56,050 bases of DNA from Planctomycetota bacterium (GCA_027623235.1 JAQBVJ010000038.1:1-56050); one strand, 5' to 3'. Counted from the first letter of the stretch, positions 44,135 through 53,808 are shown. Program-made: numbers and translations. Notes: generated by a model from the sequence alone, not told the origin.

Positions 44135-44699
44135 GTGTGAGAGTGTGCGGGTTTGAGAGTCTGGGGGTGGAGGTGCGGGGACGGAGAGCGAGACGCCACT
44201 CCGTAACTCCCAGACCCGCAAACTCTCAGACCCTCAGACCCCCAAACTCTCACACTACTTCTTCAGCGTCCATTGCTTCGAGTTCGCGATCATCTGAACG
44301 AGCATTTCGAGAATCGCGTCGTACTGCTGGTAGAGGTCTTTCGCCAGATCGCGGTCGATGTACTCGCACTCGACGGAAACTTGAATCCACGTTTGCGTTT
44401 CGGCGGCTTCGGCTTCCGAGTCGCTCAGCTTGCTCACAAACGCTGCTTCGTAGCGACGCTTGCGCCAGGCTTCGGCAATGTTGGCGCAGACAGATCGCGA
44501 CGACCGGCGAATCTGATCGGTCAGCGAATAGCGTTCTTCTTTCGGAAACGACTTCGTGGTTCGAAAGATGGACATCGCGACCTCGAACGCCTGCTTGTAA
44601 ACGTCAAGATCAGAATGCCGTCGAACAAAAGCTCGCTCGCTCATCGGTCTCTCCTCGAGCGCATGACCCCGAAACCCTCATACTCGCATACCCTCACAC
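44135..44699. mobile_element. 565-bp element with terminal inverted repeats carrying a four-helix-bundle gene
   Basis: The left end (44135, GTGTGAGAGTGTGCGGGTTT) and the reverse complement of the right end (from 44699, GTGTGAGGGTATGCGAGTAT) match at 27 of 34 positions over 34 bases. ATGA occurs directly on both sides (44131-44134 and 44700-44703), as a 4-bp target duplication would. The element contains one minus-strand gene and an extra internal copy of the terminal repeat near 44206-44254. No transposase is present, so it would be non-autonomous. Confidence 0.7.
44255..44644 (-). CDS. Four-helix-bundle protein (23S rRNA IVS / S23-like)
   Basis: A 129-residue all-helical protein. VYKQAFEVAMSIFRTTKSFP, LTDQIRRSSRSVCANIAEAW and KLSDSEAEAAETQTWIQVSV match the four-helix-bundle family first seen in 23S rRNA intervening sequences. 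These proteins are common in planctomycetes and bacteroidetes; their function is unknown. It is antisense to the nitrate operon and lies inside an element with terminal inverted repeats. A GAGGAGAG site precedes the start. Confidence 0.85.
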   Translation of the reverse strand: MSERAFVRRHSDLDVYKQAFEVAMSIFRTTKSFPKEERYSLTDQIRRSSRSVCANIAEAWRKRRYEAAFVSKLSDSEAEAAETQTWIQVSVECEYIDRDLAKDLYQQYDAILEMLVQMIANSKQWTLKK

Positions 44700-46976
44700 A
44701 TGACTTCCACCGCAACCGACATCGGCAACTTCTTCCACCAGCGCACGGGCCCGCTGACTCGCGAACTGCTGCGCGAGCCCGGTGGCTTCGGCCTCGGACA
44801 GGTTCCGGGTTCGCTCAAGCCGGATGCGACGACGACTTCGATTTGCGGTTATTGCTCGACGGGGTGCAGCCTCAACATTCATCTCAAGGATGGGCAGGCT
44901 GTCAGCCTTACGCCTTCGACAGACTATCCCGTCAATCTGGGGATGGCCTGCCCGAAGGGATGGGAGGCTCTTGCCGTGCTGGACTCGCCGGATCGGGCGA
45001 CGATTCCGTTGCTCAAGGACGAGTCCGGGAAGCTGCAGCCAGTTGAGTGGGACCTCGCGCTGCGCACGTTTTCGGAGAAGTTCAAAACGATCCAGGAGAA
45101 ACACGGGACGGAGTCCGTGGCGTTTTTGAGCACCGGGCAGATGCCCACGGAAGAGATGGCACTGCTCGGCGCTCTTGCCAAATTCGGCATGGGCATCCTT
45201 CACGGCGACGGCAACACGCGGCAGTGCATGGCGACTTCCGTCGTGTCGTACAAGCAGTCGTTCGGCTTCGACGCGCCGCCGTACACGTATCAGGACTTCG
45301 AGGAATCCGACGTCATCGTGCTGATCGGCAGCAATCTGTGCATCGCTCACCCGATCATGTGGGAACGCGTCATGCGGAACCCGCACAGCCCGGAAATCAT
45401 CGTCGTCGACCCGCGGATGACCGAAACCGCGATGAACGCGACGCAGCACCTGCCGCTGGCTCCGAAGTCGGACATGGCGCTGCTGTACGGTGTGGCGAGG
45501 ATTCTCATCGAGAACGGATGGGTCGATGCTGACTTCATCGCCGAGAGCACAAACGGCTTCGCTGAGTTTTCCTCGTACGTGCAGAATTACTCGCTCGAAC
45601 GCGTCTCGTCAGAGACCGGCCTCCCCGCGGCAGAGATCGAGCGTTTCGCGCGGCTGATTCACGAGGGCAAACGCGTTTCGTTCTGGTGGACGATGGGAGT
45701 CAACCAGAGCTACCAGGGAGTCCGGACAGCTCAGGCGATCATCAATCTCGCGCTGATGACCGGCAACATTGGGCGGCCAGGGACCGGTGCGAACTCGATC
45801 ACCGGGCAGTGCAACGCGATGGGCTCTCGGCTTTTCAGCAACACGACAAATCTGCTGGGCGGCCACGATTTCGGAAACGATGAGCACCGAAAGAAAGTCG
45901 CAGGCGTCCTCGGCATTGATGAGGACCTCATCCCGCGCGAAGCGAGCTGGGCTTACCACGAAATCTTCGAGGGAATTCTGCGAGGCAAAATCAAAGGGCT
46001 GTGGGTCGTCTGCACGAACCCGGCTCACTCGTGGATCAATCAGACGCAGGCGCGAGACATCCTCGATCGGCTCGACTTTCTGGTTGTGCAGGACATTTAC
46101 CACAACACAGAGACCGCACAAATGGCGGACCTCGTGCTGCCGGCTGCCGGCTGGGCAGAGAAAGAAGGCACGTTCATCAATTCCGAACGACGGATCGGAA
46201 CGCTCAAGAAAGTCCGCAAAGCCCCTGGCCAGGCCCTCGCCGATTTCTCGATCTTCAAAGCCGTCGCCGAGTACTGGGGCTGCGGCGACATGTTTCGCGA
46301 GTGGACCTCGCCGGAAGCCACGTTTCAGATTCTCAAAGAGTGCTCGCGCGACACGCCGTGCGACATCACGGGGATCGAGGGCTACCGGATGCTGGACGAG
46401 CACGGCGGGATTCAGTGGCCTTTTGCTGGCGGAGGGGTGAGCGGTGAGGGGCAAAGGGAAGAAAACGGTGGCGAAGCGGAATCTTTCCCTTGCCCCTCAG
46501 CTCTCACCTCTCTCCCCTCCCAGCAGCGCCGGCTTTTTGAAAACGGAAAGTTCTACCACGCGGATGGCCGAGCGAAGTTTCTCTTCGAAGATCCGCGACC
46601 ACTGACCGAACCTCCGAGTGAACGATTTCCGTTTGTACTTTTGACGGGTCGAGGCACGGCCTCGCAGTGGCACACGCAAACCCGGACGAAGCAGTCGGCG
46701 GTTTTGCGGAAGTTGTACCCGAAGAATGCTTATGTTGAGATCAACCCTGGCGATGCTCGTCGGATTGGTATTTCGCACAACTCGCGGGTCATCGTCGAAT
46801 CTCAGCGCGGCCGCATTCTCGCGTCGGCTTTCGTGACACATGGAGTTCAGCCAGGACAGCTCTTCGTGCCGATGCACTACGAGCCGGTCAACCAGTTGAC
46901 CGATGCCGTGTTCGATCCGTACTCGAAGCAGCCCTCCTACAAAGCCTGCGCGGCGAACGTGATTCCGGCGGCATGA
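44700..46976 (+). CDS. nasA: Assimilatory nitrate reductase catalytic subunit (molybdopterin)
   Basis: A 758-residue molybdenum-bis-MGD enzyme of the Nas/Nap type. The N-terminal [4Fe-4S] is C49-x2-C52-x3-C56-x27-C84 in [10 protein letters not shown] and GMACPKGW. Cofactor regions include [47 protein letters not shown] and the C-terminal [20 protein letters not shown] and [16 protein letters not shown]. Residues about 578-607 ([13 protein letters not shown] ... SALTSLPSQ) are an insertion encoded by a palindromic repeat; the frame stays open. The start lies in the ATGA that follows the inserted element. With NarK and NirBD it completes nitrate assimilation. Confidence 0.9.
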   Translation: MTSTATDIGNFFHQRTGPLTRELLREPGGFGLGQVPGSLKPDATTTSICGYCSTGCSLNIHLKDGQAVSLTPSTDYPVNLGMACPKGWEALAVLDSPDRATIPLLKDESGKLQPVEWDLALRTFSEKFKTIQEKHGTESVAFLSTGQMPTEEMALLGALAKFGMGILHGDGNTRQCMATSVVSYKQSFGFDAPPYTYQDFEESDVIVLIGSNLCIAHPIMWERVMRNPHSPEIIVVDPRMTETAMNATQHLPLAPKSDMALLYGVARILIENGWVDADFIAESTNGFAEFSSYVQNYSLERVSSETGLPAAEIERFARLIHEGKRVSFWWTMGVNQSYQGVRTAQAIINLALMTGNIGRPGTGANSITGQCNAMGSRLFSNTTNLLGGHDFGNDEHRKKVAGVLGIDEDLIPREASWAYHEIFEGILRGKIKGLWVVCTNPAHSWINQTQARDILDRLDFLVVQDIYHNTETAQMADLVLPAAGWAEKEGTFINSERRIGTLKKVRKAPGQALADFSIFKAVAEYWGCGDMFREWTSPEATFQILKECSRDTPCDITGIEGYRMLDEHGGIQWPFAGGGVSGEGQREENGGEAESFPCPSALTSLPSQQRRLFENGKFYHADGRAKFLFEDPRPLTEPPSERFPFVLLTGRGTASQWHTQTRTKQSAVLRKLYPKNAYVEINPGDARRIGISHNSRVIVESQRGRILASAFVTHGVQPGQLFVPMHYEPVNQLTDAVFDPYSKQPSYKACAANVIPAA
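46431..46520. repeat. Palindromic repeat inserted in frame in nasA
   Basis: GGAGGGGTGAGCGGTGAGGG at 46431 mirrors the end CTCTCACCTCTCTCCCCTCC (46501-46520), with inner arms GGGGCAAAGGGAAGA and TCTTTCCCTTGCCCC. Its length, about 90 bases, keeps the reading frame and adds 30 residues before the C-terminal domain. Confidence 0.8.
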
Positions 46977-46994
46977 GACGGCAGCCCGCGCGAG

Positions 46995-47071
46995 GCAGCG
47001 GAACGGCGCGAGCCGTCCGGTCGATCGCAGATTACGCGCGGACCACCGGGCGGCTCACGCCGCGCCGCTAC
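46995..47071. repeat. Intergenic palindromic repeat, copy 5
   Basis: GGCAGCGGAACGGCGCGAGC and CGGGCGGCTCACGCCGCGCC face each other, 20 bases past the nasA stop. It is the fifth copy of the family in this window. Confidence 0.7.
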
Positions 47072-47180
47072 TTCCGGTTGTCTCAGCCTGACGGCGGGAC
47101 TACGAACGGCTCGCCTGTCCTGCTACGCTGTTTGTCCCCGTCCCTCTGCACCCCCAACAAGGGAAAGGATTATGCGTCGA

Positions 47181-47200
47181 CTGCCTGCTCTGCTCTGCTG
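47181..47200 (+). repeat. Pentanucleotide repeat at the lipoprotein frameshift
   Basis: TGCTCTGCTCTGCTGGACTG contains TGCTC twice then TGCTG, and the neighbouring GACTGCCTGCTCTGCTG repeats the block at 47179 and 47200. Such repeats slip during replication, changing the frame by 2 per unit. Confidence 0.6.
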
Positions 47201-47220
47201 GACTGCCTGCTCTGCTGATT

Positions 47221-47883
47221 GTGATCGCCGGACTGTCTGCTTTGTCCGGCTGCGTTTTGTCAATCCACCCGCTTCACTCCAAAGACACCGTTCAAAACGG
47301 TGGCGAGCTGCGCGGCGACTGGATCGTCCCGCAAAAAGGGAAGAACGCGAAGAACGTCACCGAGGTCTACAAATTTGACTGGGGTGGCTGGGCCAATCAT
47401 TCGTACTACGTCACTTATATCAAGACGGCGGACGGCGACGAGGTCGAAGTGGCGTTCTGGGAAGCCTACCTGGTCAAACTGGGCGATGCGTATTACCTGG
47501 ACGCCCTGCCGAGAGATTTTGAGCTGGTTGAATCTCCCTCCCAGCAGCTTTACGTGATGGGTCTGCACGTTCTGTTCCGTGTCGAATTCAAAGAGGGCGA
47601 GGAAATCACACTGCTGCCGCTCAACCTCGGGGCGATCAACGAGGTCATTGTCAAAACAAAAACAAACCACATCATGAGAGAGGCTGGTTCGCCTGTGCTG
47701 CTGCTGGAGACAACGGAGCTGCAGCAGTTTCTGATCAAGCATGGCGAGTTGTTCGTTCAGAAGGGGCAGAAACAGGCGGCGCTGCTGCTGAAGCCAAAAC
47801 CAAAGAAAACATCGGCGACTCCAAAGGCGAAGACGCCGGAAAAAGTCATCCCCGCTGAGCCACCGTTGCCTCAGAAGAAGTAA
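47221..47883 (+). CDS. Putative lipoprotein with apparent frameshift in the signal peptide
   Basis: The open frame encodes about 220 residues. It begins with a lipobox region (IAGLSALSGC), continues as a beta-rich domain (NVTEVYKFDWGGWANHSYYV; GDEVEVAFWEAYLVKLGDAY) and ends in a Lys/Pro-rich tail. The only in-frame start is GTG at 47221, without ribosome site and giving a signal too short to work. An ATG at 47172 follows AAGGGAAAGG and starts MRRLPALLC, but in another frame. Between them lies a TGCTC pentanucleotide repeat; adding one unit, or removing two, joins the two frames into an ordinary signal peptide of about 29 residues. It is thus a sequence error, a decayed gene or a phase-variable gene. 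Confidence 0.65.
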   Translation: MIAGLSALSGCVLSIHPLHSKDTVQNGGELRGDWIVPQKGKNAKNVTEVYKFDWGGWANHSYYVTYIKTADGDEVEVAFWEAYLVKLGDAYYLDALPRDFELVESPSQQLYVMGLHVLFRVEFKEGEEITLLPLNLGAINEVIVKTKTNHIMREAGSPVLLLETTELQQFLIKHGELFVQKGQKQAALLLKPKPKKTSATPKAKTPEKVIPAEPPLPQKK

Positions 47884-47915
47884 CCTCCAAAGAACTGATT
47901 GAGCGAAAGTGCCAC

Positions 47916-48308
47916 ATGCCTCGCTGCCCGTTCTGCGACAAACGCAACTCCGCCAGCGCGACCGCGTGCTCTGAATGTGGAGCCGAACTGACCTCGTCCG
48001 ACAGTCGATCGTCCTCGCCTGTTAAGAGTGGTTACGAGGCCGGGCCGAATTTCAAACCCGAGTCGGCCGTCCCGGAATCGCAACTCGACTCGTTCGAGGC
48101 GGAACTTCTTGAGCTGCTCAAGAAGGGCCAGAAGATCGAGGCGATCAAGCGGTACCGAAACAAGTTCAGAGTCGATCTGAGATCGGCGAAAATGGCCGTC
48201 GAGCAGTTTGCTCAACGTCAGGGACTGTCCGGCAGCCAGGCGGGTTGCGGAACGGCGAGTGCCGTCCTGCTGGCGGTCGTCGTGGGTTCGTGGCTGCGGT
48301 TTTGCTGA
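47916..48308 (+). CDS. Zinc-ribbon / L7-L12-C-terminal-like membrane protein
   Basis: A 130-residue protein. Residues 1-25 are a zinc ribbon (CPFCDKRNSASATACSECGA). After a polar linker, residues 60-105 (ELLELLKKGQKIEAIKRYRN ... DLRSAKMAVEQFA) resemble the ribosomal protein L7/L12 C-terminal fold, and a short hydrophobic C-terminus (ASAVLLAVVVGSWLRF) may anchor it. This combination is known in uncharacterised bacterial proteins. It lies 32 bases past the lipoprotein gene and might share its transcript. Function unknown. Confidence 0.65.
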   Translation: MPRCPFCDKRNSASATACSECGAELTSSDSRSSSPVKSGYEAGPNFKPESAVPESQLDSFEAELLELLKKGQKIEAIKRYRNKFRVDLRSAKMAVEQFAQRQGLSGSQAGCGTASAVLLAVVVGSWLRFC

Positions 48309-48403
48309 CGTTTGAGGTTACGATGAGCTGAGCTTTTCTATTGGTGGTCGGACGCCGGTGTCAGGTGCGAAGTCGCAGTCATAACACGGAGAAAGTGAAC
48401 GCA

Positions 48404-50527
48404 ATGCTGAACATCCTCGACACAGGGACGCAGCTTTGTGACGGACTCACCCGGCGGCAACTGATGCAGGTCGGGTCGCTCACGCTGGGCGGGCTTTCGC
48501 TGCCCCAGTTGCTTCAGGCGAGGGACCTTGCACAGCCGTTGCCGGTTTCGGACAAGTCATTCGGCGCGGCTAAGAACGTAATCTTCCTCTACCTGGCTGG
48601 AGGACCACCTCAGCATGAGACGTTCGATCCAAAACCGGATGCGCCCGACGGAATTCGAGGTCCCTTCAAGCCGATCAGCACGAACGTGCCCGGCATTCAG
48701 TTCTGCGAACTGCTGCCTCGAACGGCGGCGATGAGCGACAAGCTGGCGATCTGCCGATCGATGGCGACTGACGACAACATCCACTCCTCAAGCGGTGCGT
48801 GGGTTCTGACCGGCTACAAGTACCGCGGCCCGAACGCGCGGACGATTCAGCCGACCGACTGGCCGTACCTGGGCTCGGTGGTGAAACAGCTGAAGCCGGG
48901 CGAGAAGCTGCCGGCACTCACTTCGGTCTGGCTGCCGGACATCATGCGGCTCAACGAGAACGTGACTCCTTCGGGGCAGACGGCCGGCTTCCTGGGAACT
49001 CAGTGGAATCCCGAAGTCTTTGTCGGTGACCCCGCCGAACCGACTTACGAGATTGAAAGTCTCCGCAAGACGGACATCACCCCGATTCAGCTTTCGCGGC
49101 GGCAATCGCTGCTGTCTCAGCTTGAGAATCGTTTCCGGCGGATCGACGGAGCGGTGACGGCGTACGACTCGTACCAGCAGCAGGCGTTCGACCTGCTGAC
49201 CTCGGGCACGGCGCGGCAGGCCTTCGATGTCTCGCAGGAGTCGGACAAGGTTCGCGACCGTTACGGTCGCAACCGCTGGGGTCAGTGCGTGCTGCTGGCG
49301 CGACGTCTGGTCGAGGCCGGCGTGCGGCTTGTGCACGTCCAGTGGCCGCGCGAGCCTGGCGACAACGCTTCGGACAATCCACTCTGGGATACTCACGCAC
49401 AGAATGCCGACCGGGTTGAGGATGTCCTGTGTCCGATGTTCGACGTCGGCTACACCGCGCTGCTAGAAGATCTCGATCAGCGCGGACTGCTTGATGAGAC
49501 CCTCGTCGTGGCGATCGGTGAGTTCGGGCGAACTCCGAAGATCAACGGGAACGGAGGCCGCGATCACTGGGGTTCGGTCTTCAGCTTTGCGCTGGCGGGA
49601 GCCGGCATCGGTGGCGGTCAGGTTTACGGATCGAGCGATAAGAACGGTGGCTATCCGGAGAACAATCGCGTTCAACCGGGCGACCTGACCGCAACGCTGT
49701 TTCATCTGCTCGGAATCCCGCATCAAGGTCACTTCATCGACGCGCAGAATCGGCCGCACCGGCTGACGGGTGGCGAGCCAATCTGGCAGTTGCTCGGCAG
49801 CGAACCTGCGACAACCGAGCGGGTCGCCTCAACGGGCGACGTGGCTCGCGTTCCGAAATTTGATCCGACGCGGTACCTCCTGCAGACAGACTTTGCGGGG
49901 GAAGAACCAATCAAGTCGATCGCCGAGCCGTCTCGTCCGAAAGGCTGGCGGGCCGATCCGCTGCACTCAGCACCAGGCGAAAACGACTTTGGCACGACCG
50001 TACTGCGAGACCTCGACACGCCAACGGCCGCGCTGGGATTCAACTTCGGGGACGGAGCGGCGCTGACGGTGGCTCAGAACGCGAAGACGTATCTGGCGCA
50101 GGAAGTCCGCAGCCCGTATCCGGGTTCGTACGTCTTCCGCGTGAAACTGCGTGCGGAAGCGTCCTCGCCGGAATTCTTCAGCGACGTTTTCAGCAAACAC
50201 TTCAGCTGTCGGCTGGTGTTCTTTCGGTTCAACGCTCAGACAAAACGGGTGAATGAGTCGGCCGAACTGGGGTCGACGACGTTTGAAGTGAAGCTCGTCG
50301 AAAGCGGATCGGACGAGTGGCAGACGGTGGAACTTTCGAAGCAGTTTTTGAATCCGAATCCCGGTGCCAACTTCTCATTCGGCGCCGGCATGGGCGTTTC
50401 GATTCAGCTCGTCAAGTCGAGCGGCGGGACGCTCAGCATCGCGGCGGGCGATCGAGCCTTCGTGCGGATCTCCGATGTTCAGCTGAAATTCCTCGGCAAG
50501 GAAGTGAACGACAAAGTCACGGTGTAA
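48404..50527 (+). CDS. DUF1501 protein with C-terminal extra domain
   Basis: A 707-residue protein. A twin-Arg-like signal (LTRRQLMQVGSLTLGGLSLP) opens it; DUF1501 motifs follow (NVIFLYLAGGPPQHETFDPK, RAGVRLVHVQWPREPGDN-type, LDETLVVAIGEFGRTP, GGRDHWGSVFSFALAGAGIG). After about residue 510 comes an unusual C-terminal beta-rich region (YLAQEVRSPYPGSYVFRVKL; FSCRLVFFRFNAQTKRV; ISDVQLKFLG) like a carbohydrate-binding-type beta sandwich. The first DUF1501 protein in this window lacks that part. The start at 48404 follows GGAGAAAG. No DUF1549/1553 partner is adjacent, unlike the other copy. Confidence 0.85.
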   Translation: MLNILDTGTQLCDGLTRRQLMQVGSLTLGGLSLPQLLQARDLAQPLPVSDKSFGAAKNVIFLYLAGGPPQHETFDPKPDAPDGIRGPFKPISTNVPGIQFCELLPRTAAMSDKLAICRSMATDDNIHSSSGAWVLTGYKYRGPNARTIQPTDWPYLGSVVKQLKPGEKLPALTSVWLPDIMRLNENVTPSGQTAGFLGTQWNPEVFVGDPAEPTYEIESLRKTDITPIQLSRRQSLLSQLENRFRRIDGAVTAYDSYQQQAFDLLTSGTARQAFDVSQESDKVRDRYGRNRWGQCVLLARRLVEAGVRLVHVQWPREPGDNASDNPLWDTHAQNADRVEDVLCPMFDVGYTALLEDLDQRGLLDETLVVAIGEFGRTPKINGNGGRDHWGSVFSFALAGAGIGGGQVYGSSDKNGGYPENNRVQPGDLTATLFHLLGIPHQGHFIDAQNRPHRLTGGEPIWQLLGSEPATTERVASTGDVARVPKFDPTRYLLQTDFAGEEPIKSIAEPSRPKGWRADPLHSAPGENDFGTTVLRDLDTPTAALGFNFGDGAALTVAQNAKTYLAQEVRSPYPGSYVFRVKLRAEASSPEFFSDVFSKHFSCRLVFFRFNAQTKRVNESAELGSTTFEVKLVESGSDEWQTVELSKQFLNPNPGANFSFGAGMGVSIQLVKSSGGTLSIAAGDRAFVRISDVQLKFLGKEVNDKVTV

Positions 50528-50643
50528 GGTGGCTGAGCAGGGCTGAATTCCGGGCCGTCGATTGGTCCCGCTTCGAGGTGGGTCGTGCTATAACGTGCCC
50601 GCCGTCCCGAACAGCCCGCCTCCAACTTCACTGGAATACCGTG

Positions 50644-51831
50644 ATGAAAATTGAAATCTGCTTTTTCCGCCGCCTGTGGGCGTGTGCTTTGATGCTGGTT
50701 CTTGTGGCCGGGTGCGGCGATGACGGCGGATCCGGCGAAGGTGGTGACGGAGCCGCGACAGTGAAACCTGTGCCGGCTCCCGCCGAGGTTCCCACTCCCG
50801 GTGAAGCCAAGCCCGGCGAAGCAAAGCCGGCTCCCGAGCCGGACGATGCCGCCGCGGTGAAGGCTCTTGAGGCTGTTGCGACGAGCCTCGGAAAAGACGA
50901 CGACGGGTTCGTTGTGCTCGTGAATTTCCGCGATTCAAAGGTCACTGACGACGACCTGAAACACCTCAGCGGTCTGCGTCGCGTATCCAAACTGCAGTTG
51001 AATGAGGCCACGATTTCGGATGACGGCCTCGCCCATCTCAGTCAGGTCAAAACACTGGAGGATATCGACCTGCGAGGCTGTCCCGTGTCGAATGCGGGAA
51101 TGAAACATCTGGCGGGGCTGACCAGATTGAAAGCGATCCGGCTCAACGGACAGGATGGCGATACCGGTGTCGATGACGAGGGGCTGGCTGAGTTCGCAAA
51201 GCTGAAGAATATGAAGGCTCTGGTTCTCGACAGCCTGTGGGTTTCCGAGGATGGACTTGGCAAGTTGACGGAGCTGAAGAATCTTCAGGAACTGTACCTG
51301 GCGCATACGACGATTGGCGACGAGTCGCTCGCGACACTGAAGCAGTTTCCAAACTTGAAGAAGCTGCGGATTTCACAGTGTCAGATCGGCGACGCCGGGC
51401 TCCAGCATGTCTCCGAAGTGGCGACGCTGGAAGATCTGGATCTCAGTGAGAACAGCCTCGTGACGGACGCAGGGCTGGAACATCTTTCAAAATTGAAGAA
51501 TCTGAAAAAGCTGAACCTGTGGCTGGTGGCCAACATTTCCAACGACGGAATCGGCCACCTCGCCGGGCTTTCGAAACTGGAATGGCTGAATCTGGATAAG
51601 ACAAACCTCACGGACGCCGGCCTGCCTCATGTTGCGCAACTCAAGAAGTTGAAGTTTCTGCATCTTGGCTCAACGGGAATCACGGATGCCGGGTTGCCTC
51701 AGCTGGCATTGCTGGCATCGCTGGGAGAGCTCATGGTGACGCGGACTGCGGTGACCGAGGCCGGTGTTGCGAAGCTGAAAGAGAAACTGCCGAAGACCAC
51801 AATCCAGCTGCGCTACGTCGTCGGCGAATAG
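50644..51831 (+). CDS. Leucine-rich-repeat lipoprotein
   Basis: A 395-residue lipoprotein: the signal ends in MLVLVAGC with Cys24 as the lipidated residue. A Gly/Asp/Ala/Pro/Glu-rich linker follows. About ten LRR units of type [20 protein letters not shown] and [19 protein letters not shown], 23-25 residues each, make up most of the rest (150-385). This RI-like LRR type is frequent in planctomycetes. Protein-protein contact at the outer face of the membrane is inferred. The start follows the GTGATG pair at 50641/50644; the longer frame reaching 50317 overlaps the DUF1501 gene and is unlikely. Confidence 0.85.
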   Translation: MKIEICFFRRLWACALMLVLVAGCGDDGGSGEGGDGAATVKPVPAPAEVPTPGEAKPGEAKPAPEPDDAAAVKALEAVATSLGKDDDGFVVLVNFRDSKVTDDDLKHLSGLRRVSKLQLNEATISDDGLAHLSQVKTLEDIDLRGCPVSNAGMKHLAGLTRLKAIRLNGQDGDTGVDDEGLAEFAKLKNMKALVLDSLWVSEDGLGKLTELKNLQELYLAHTTIGDESLATLKQFPNLKKLRISQCQIGDAGLQHVSEVATLEDLDLSENSLVTDAGLEHLSKLKNLKKLNLWLVANISNDGIGHLAGLSKLEWLNLDKTNLTDAGLPHVAQLKKLKFLHLGSTGITDAGLPQLALLASLGELMVTRTAVTEAGVAKLKEKLPKTTIQLRYVVGE

Positions 51832-51884
51832 GCCGTGTCGAGTCACGACTTCGGATTGAGAACTTACTACGACCAGGACTCACC

Positions 51885-53480
51885 ATGAAACGACTTCTGC
51901 GACAGACAATTCTGCTGACACTCACGATCGCTGCACTTGTCACGTCGGCGTTTGCGGCGAAGCAGCCGAACATCGTTTTTATTTTCAGCGATGATCACGC
52001 TCCGCACGCCATCGGGGCTTACAACGGGTGGCTCAAAGGCGTGAATCCGACGCCGAACATCGACAAGCTCGCAGGGGAGGGGATGCTGTTTCAGAACAGC
52101 TTCTGCACGAATTCGATCTGCGGGCCGAGCCGGGCAGTCATCCTCACCGGCAAGCACAGCCACCTGAACGGGTTCATGAGTAACGGCAACAAGTTCAACG
52201 GAGACCAGCAGACATTCCCTAAGCTCCTACAGAAGGTTGGCTATCAAACGGCGATGATCGGCAAGTGGCACCTCTCGTCGGATCCCCAGGGATTCGACTA
52301 CTGGGACGTTCTGCCTGGCCAGGGCGACTACTACAACCCGCGTCTGATATCGGCGAAGGGACCCCGTCAGGTTCCTGGATACTGCACGGACATCGTGACA
52401 GATTTGGCTCTGGACTGGCTGAAGAATCGGGACAAGGACAAGCCGTTCATGCTGATGTGCCAGCACAAGGCACCTCACCGCTGCTGGATGCCGCCGCTGC
52501 GACACCTGACACTTTACGATGACATCGAGATTCCCGAATCGCCGACTCTGTTTGACGACTGGAAAGACAACGCCAGCCCGGCTCGCTACCAGGAAATGGA
52601 AATCGATCGGCATCTGCATCTGGTGGGAGACTGTTTCGGTCCAGTGCCAGCCGGCTTCAACATCGACGACGCCAAAACAGATCGGTCCGGTTTCAAGAAT
52701 CTCGCCCGGATGACTCCGGAACAGCGGACGGCCTGGGATGCGGCTTTCGGACCAAAGAATGCCGCGATGTTGAAGGCTGACCTCAAAGGGAAGGACCTCA
52801 TTCGCTGGAAATACAACCGGTACATCCGCAACTACCTGCGCTGCGTCAAGGGCGTCGACGAGAGTGTCGGTACCGTGCAGAAGTTCCTGAAGGACAACGG
52901 GCTCGATGAAAACACGATTGTGATTTACTCGTCGGATCAGGGCTTTTACCTGGGCGACCACGGCTGGTACGACAAGCGGTGGATGTACGAGGAGTCGTTC
53001 AAGATGCCGTTGATCGTGAAGTGGCCTGGCGTGACAAAGCCGGGTTCGGTCAACACGGACCTCGTCCAGAACCTCGATTATGGCGAGACCTTTCTGGATG
53101 TCGCGGGAGCGGACATTCCAGGTGACATGCAGGGAAAATCACTCGTTCCGCTGTTGAAGGGGAAAACGCCGGGCGACTGGCGGAAGTCGCTTTACTACCA
53201 CTACTACGAATACCCGAGCGTGCATCAGGTCGCCGCTCATTTCGGAATCCGGACTCAGCGGTACAAGCTGATTCGCTTTTACCAGTTTGACGAGTGGGAA
53301 TTCTACGACCTGGAAAACGATCCGGATGAGTTGCGAAACTCCTACTCCGATCCGGCCTGCGCCGACGTGATCTCAACGATGAAAAAAGACCTCGACGAAC
53401 TTCGAGCTCACTACAAGGACAACTCGGATGTCTCGGTGAGGCCTGATCTGCAGAAGAAGTTTCGACCGCAGAAGTCGTGA
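51885..53480 (+). CDS. Secreted sulfatase (formylglycine-dependent)
   Basis: A 531-residue sulfatase with a signal peptide ([17 protein letters not shown]). [20 protein letters not shown] carries the metal-binding Asp pair, and [12 protein letters not shown] the formylglycine Cys79. [20 protein letters not shown] and [19 protein letters not shown] are further hallmarks. The YYNPRL segment and the C-terminal [18 protein letters not shown] recall family S1 sulfatases that act on polysaccharide sulfates. Substrate is unknown. A terminator follows within 21 bases of the stop. It differs from the first sulfatase by lacking the CWPTR form of the motif. Confidence 0.9.
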   Translation: MKRLLRQTILLTLTIAALVTSAFAAKQPNIVFIFSDDHAPHAIGAYNGWLKGVNPTPNIDKLAGEGMLFQNSFCTNSICGPSRAVILTGKHSHLNGFMSNGNKFNGDQQTFPKLLQKVGYQTAMIGKWHLSSDPQGFDYWDVLPGQGDYYNPRLISAKGPRQVPGYCTDIVTDLALDWLKNRDKDKPFMLMCQHKAPHRCWMPPLRHLTLYDDIEIPESPTLFDDWKDNASPARYQEMEIDRHLHLVGDCFGPVPAGFNIDDAKTDRSGFKNLARMTPEQRTAWDAAFGPKNAAMLKADLKGKDLIRWKYNRYIRNYLRCVKGVDESVGTVQKFLKDNGLDENTIVIYSSDQGFYLGDHGWYDKRWMYEESFKMPLIVKWPGVTKPGSVNTDLVQNLDYGETFLDVAGADIPGDMQGKSLVPLLKGKTPGDWRKSLYYHYYEYPSVHQVAAHFGIRTQRYKLIRFYQFDEWEFYDLENDPDELRNSYSDPACADVISTMKKDLDELRAHYKDNSDVSVRPDLQKKFRPQKS

Positions 53481-53500
53481 CGACGACTCGAAGAAATGGG

Positions 53501-53528
53501 AGCCCGGTTCAGGTGAGCCGGGCTTTTT
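53501..53528 (+). terminator. Rho-independent terminator of the sulfatase
   Basis: AGCCCGG pairs with CCGGGCT across a TTCAGGTGAG loop, followed by TTTTTC. It lies 20 bases past the stop codon. Confidence 0.85.
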
Positions 53529-53557
53529 CATTTGCGGACGTCGCCGTTTTGTTTGCT

Positions 53558-53614
53558 CACTCGAAGACACAAAGTCACGAAGAACCCGTTTTGATTTCTT
53601 TGTGCCTTCGAGTG
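53558..53614. repeat. Palindromic repeat (CACTCGAAG type)
   Basis: CACTCGAAGACACAAAG (53558-53574) is mirrored by CTTTGTGCCTTCGAGTG (53598-53614) with one mismatch. It lies between the sulfatase terminator and the squalene-hopene cyclase gene. The remaining ~190 bases to the cyclase gene hold no other feature I can name. Confidence 0.7.
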
Positions 53615-53808
53615 CCGTTCTGACGGCTGTGTCCCCCGCAAACTACTGTCAACATTCATGTTGTCGCAATTTGGCGGCTCGCCATAACATCCGCGGTTCT
53701 TTGCGGAACAGCCACCACACGCGGCGAAGGGATTCGCTGTGCGCTCTGTTTGTCGGTTCGATTCAGCCGGCAGATTGAGTTTTGAAATGAAATCAGGGAA
53801 GGACCGGC

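Noticed and set aside
53740..53790. Possible tRNA T-loop (GGTTCGATTC)
   Set aside because: No matching acceptor, anticodon stem or CCA-like end can be drawn around it.
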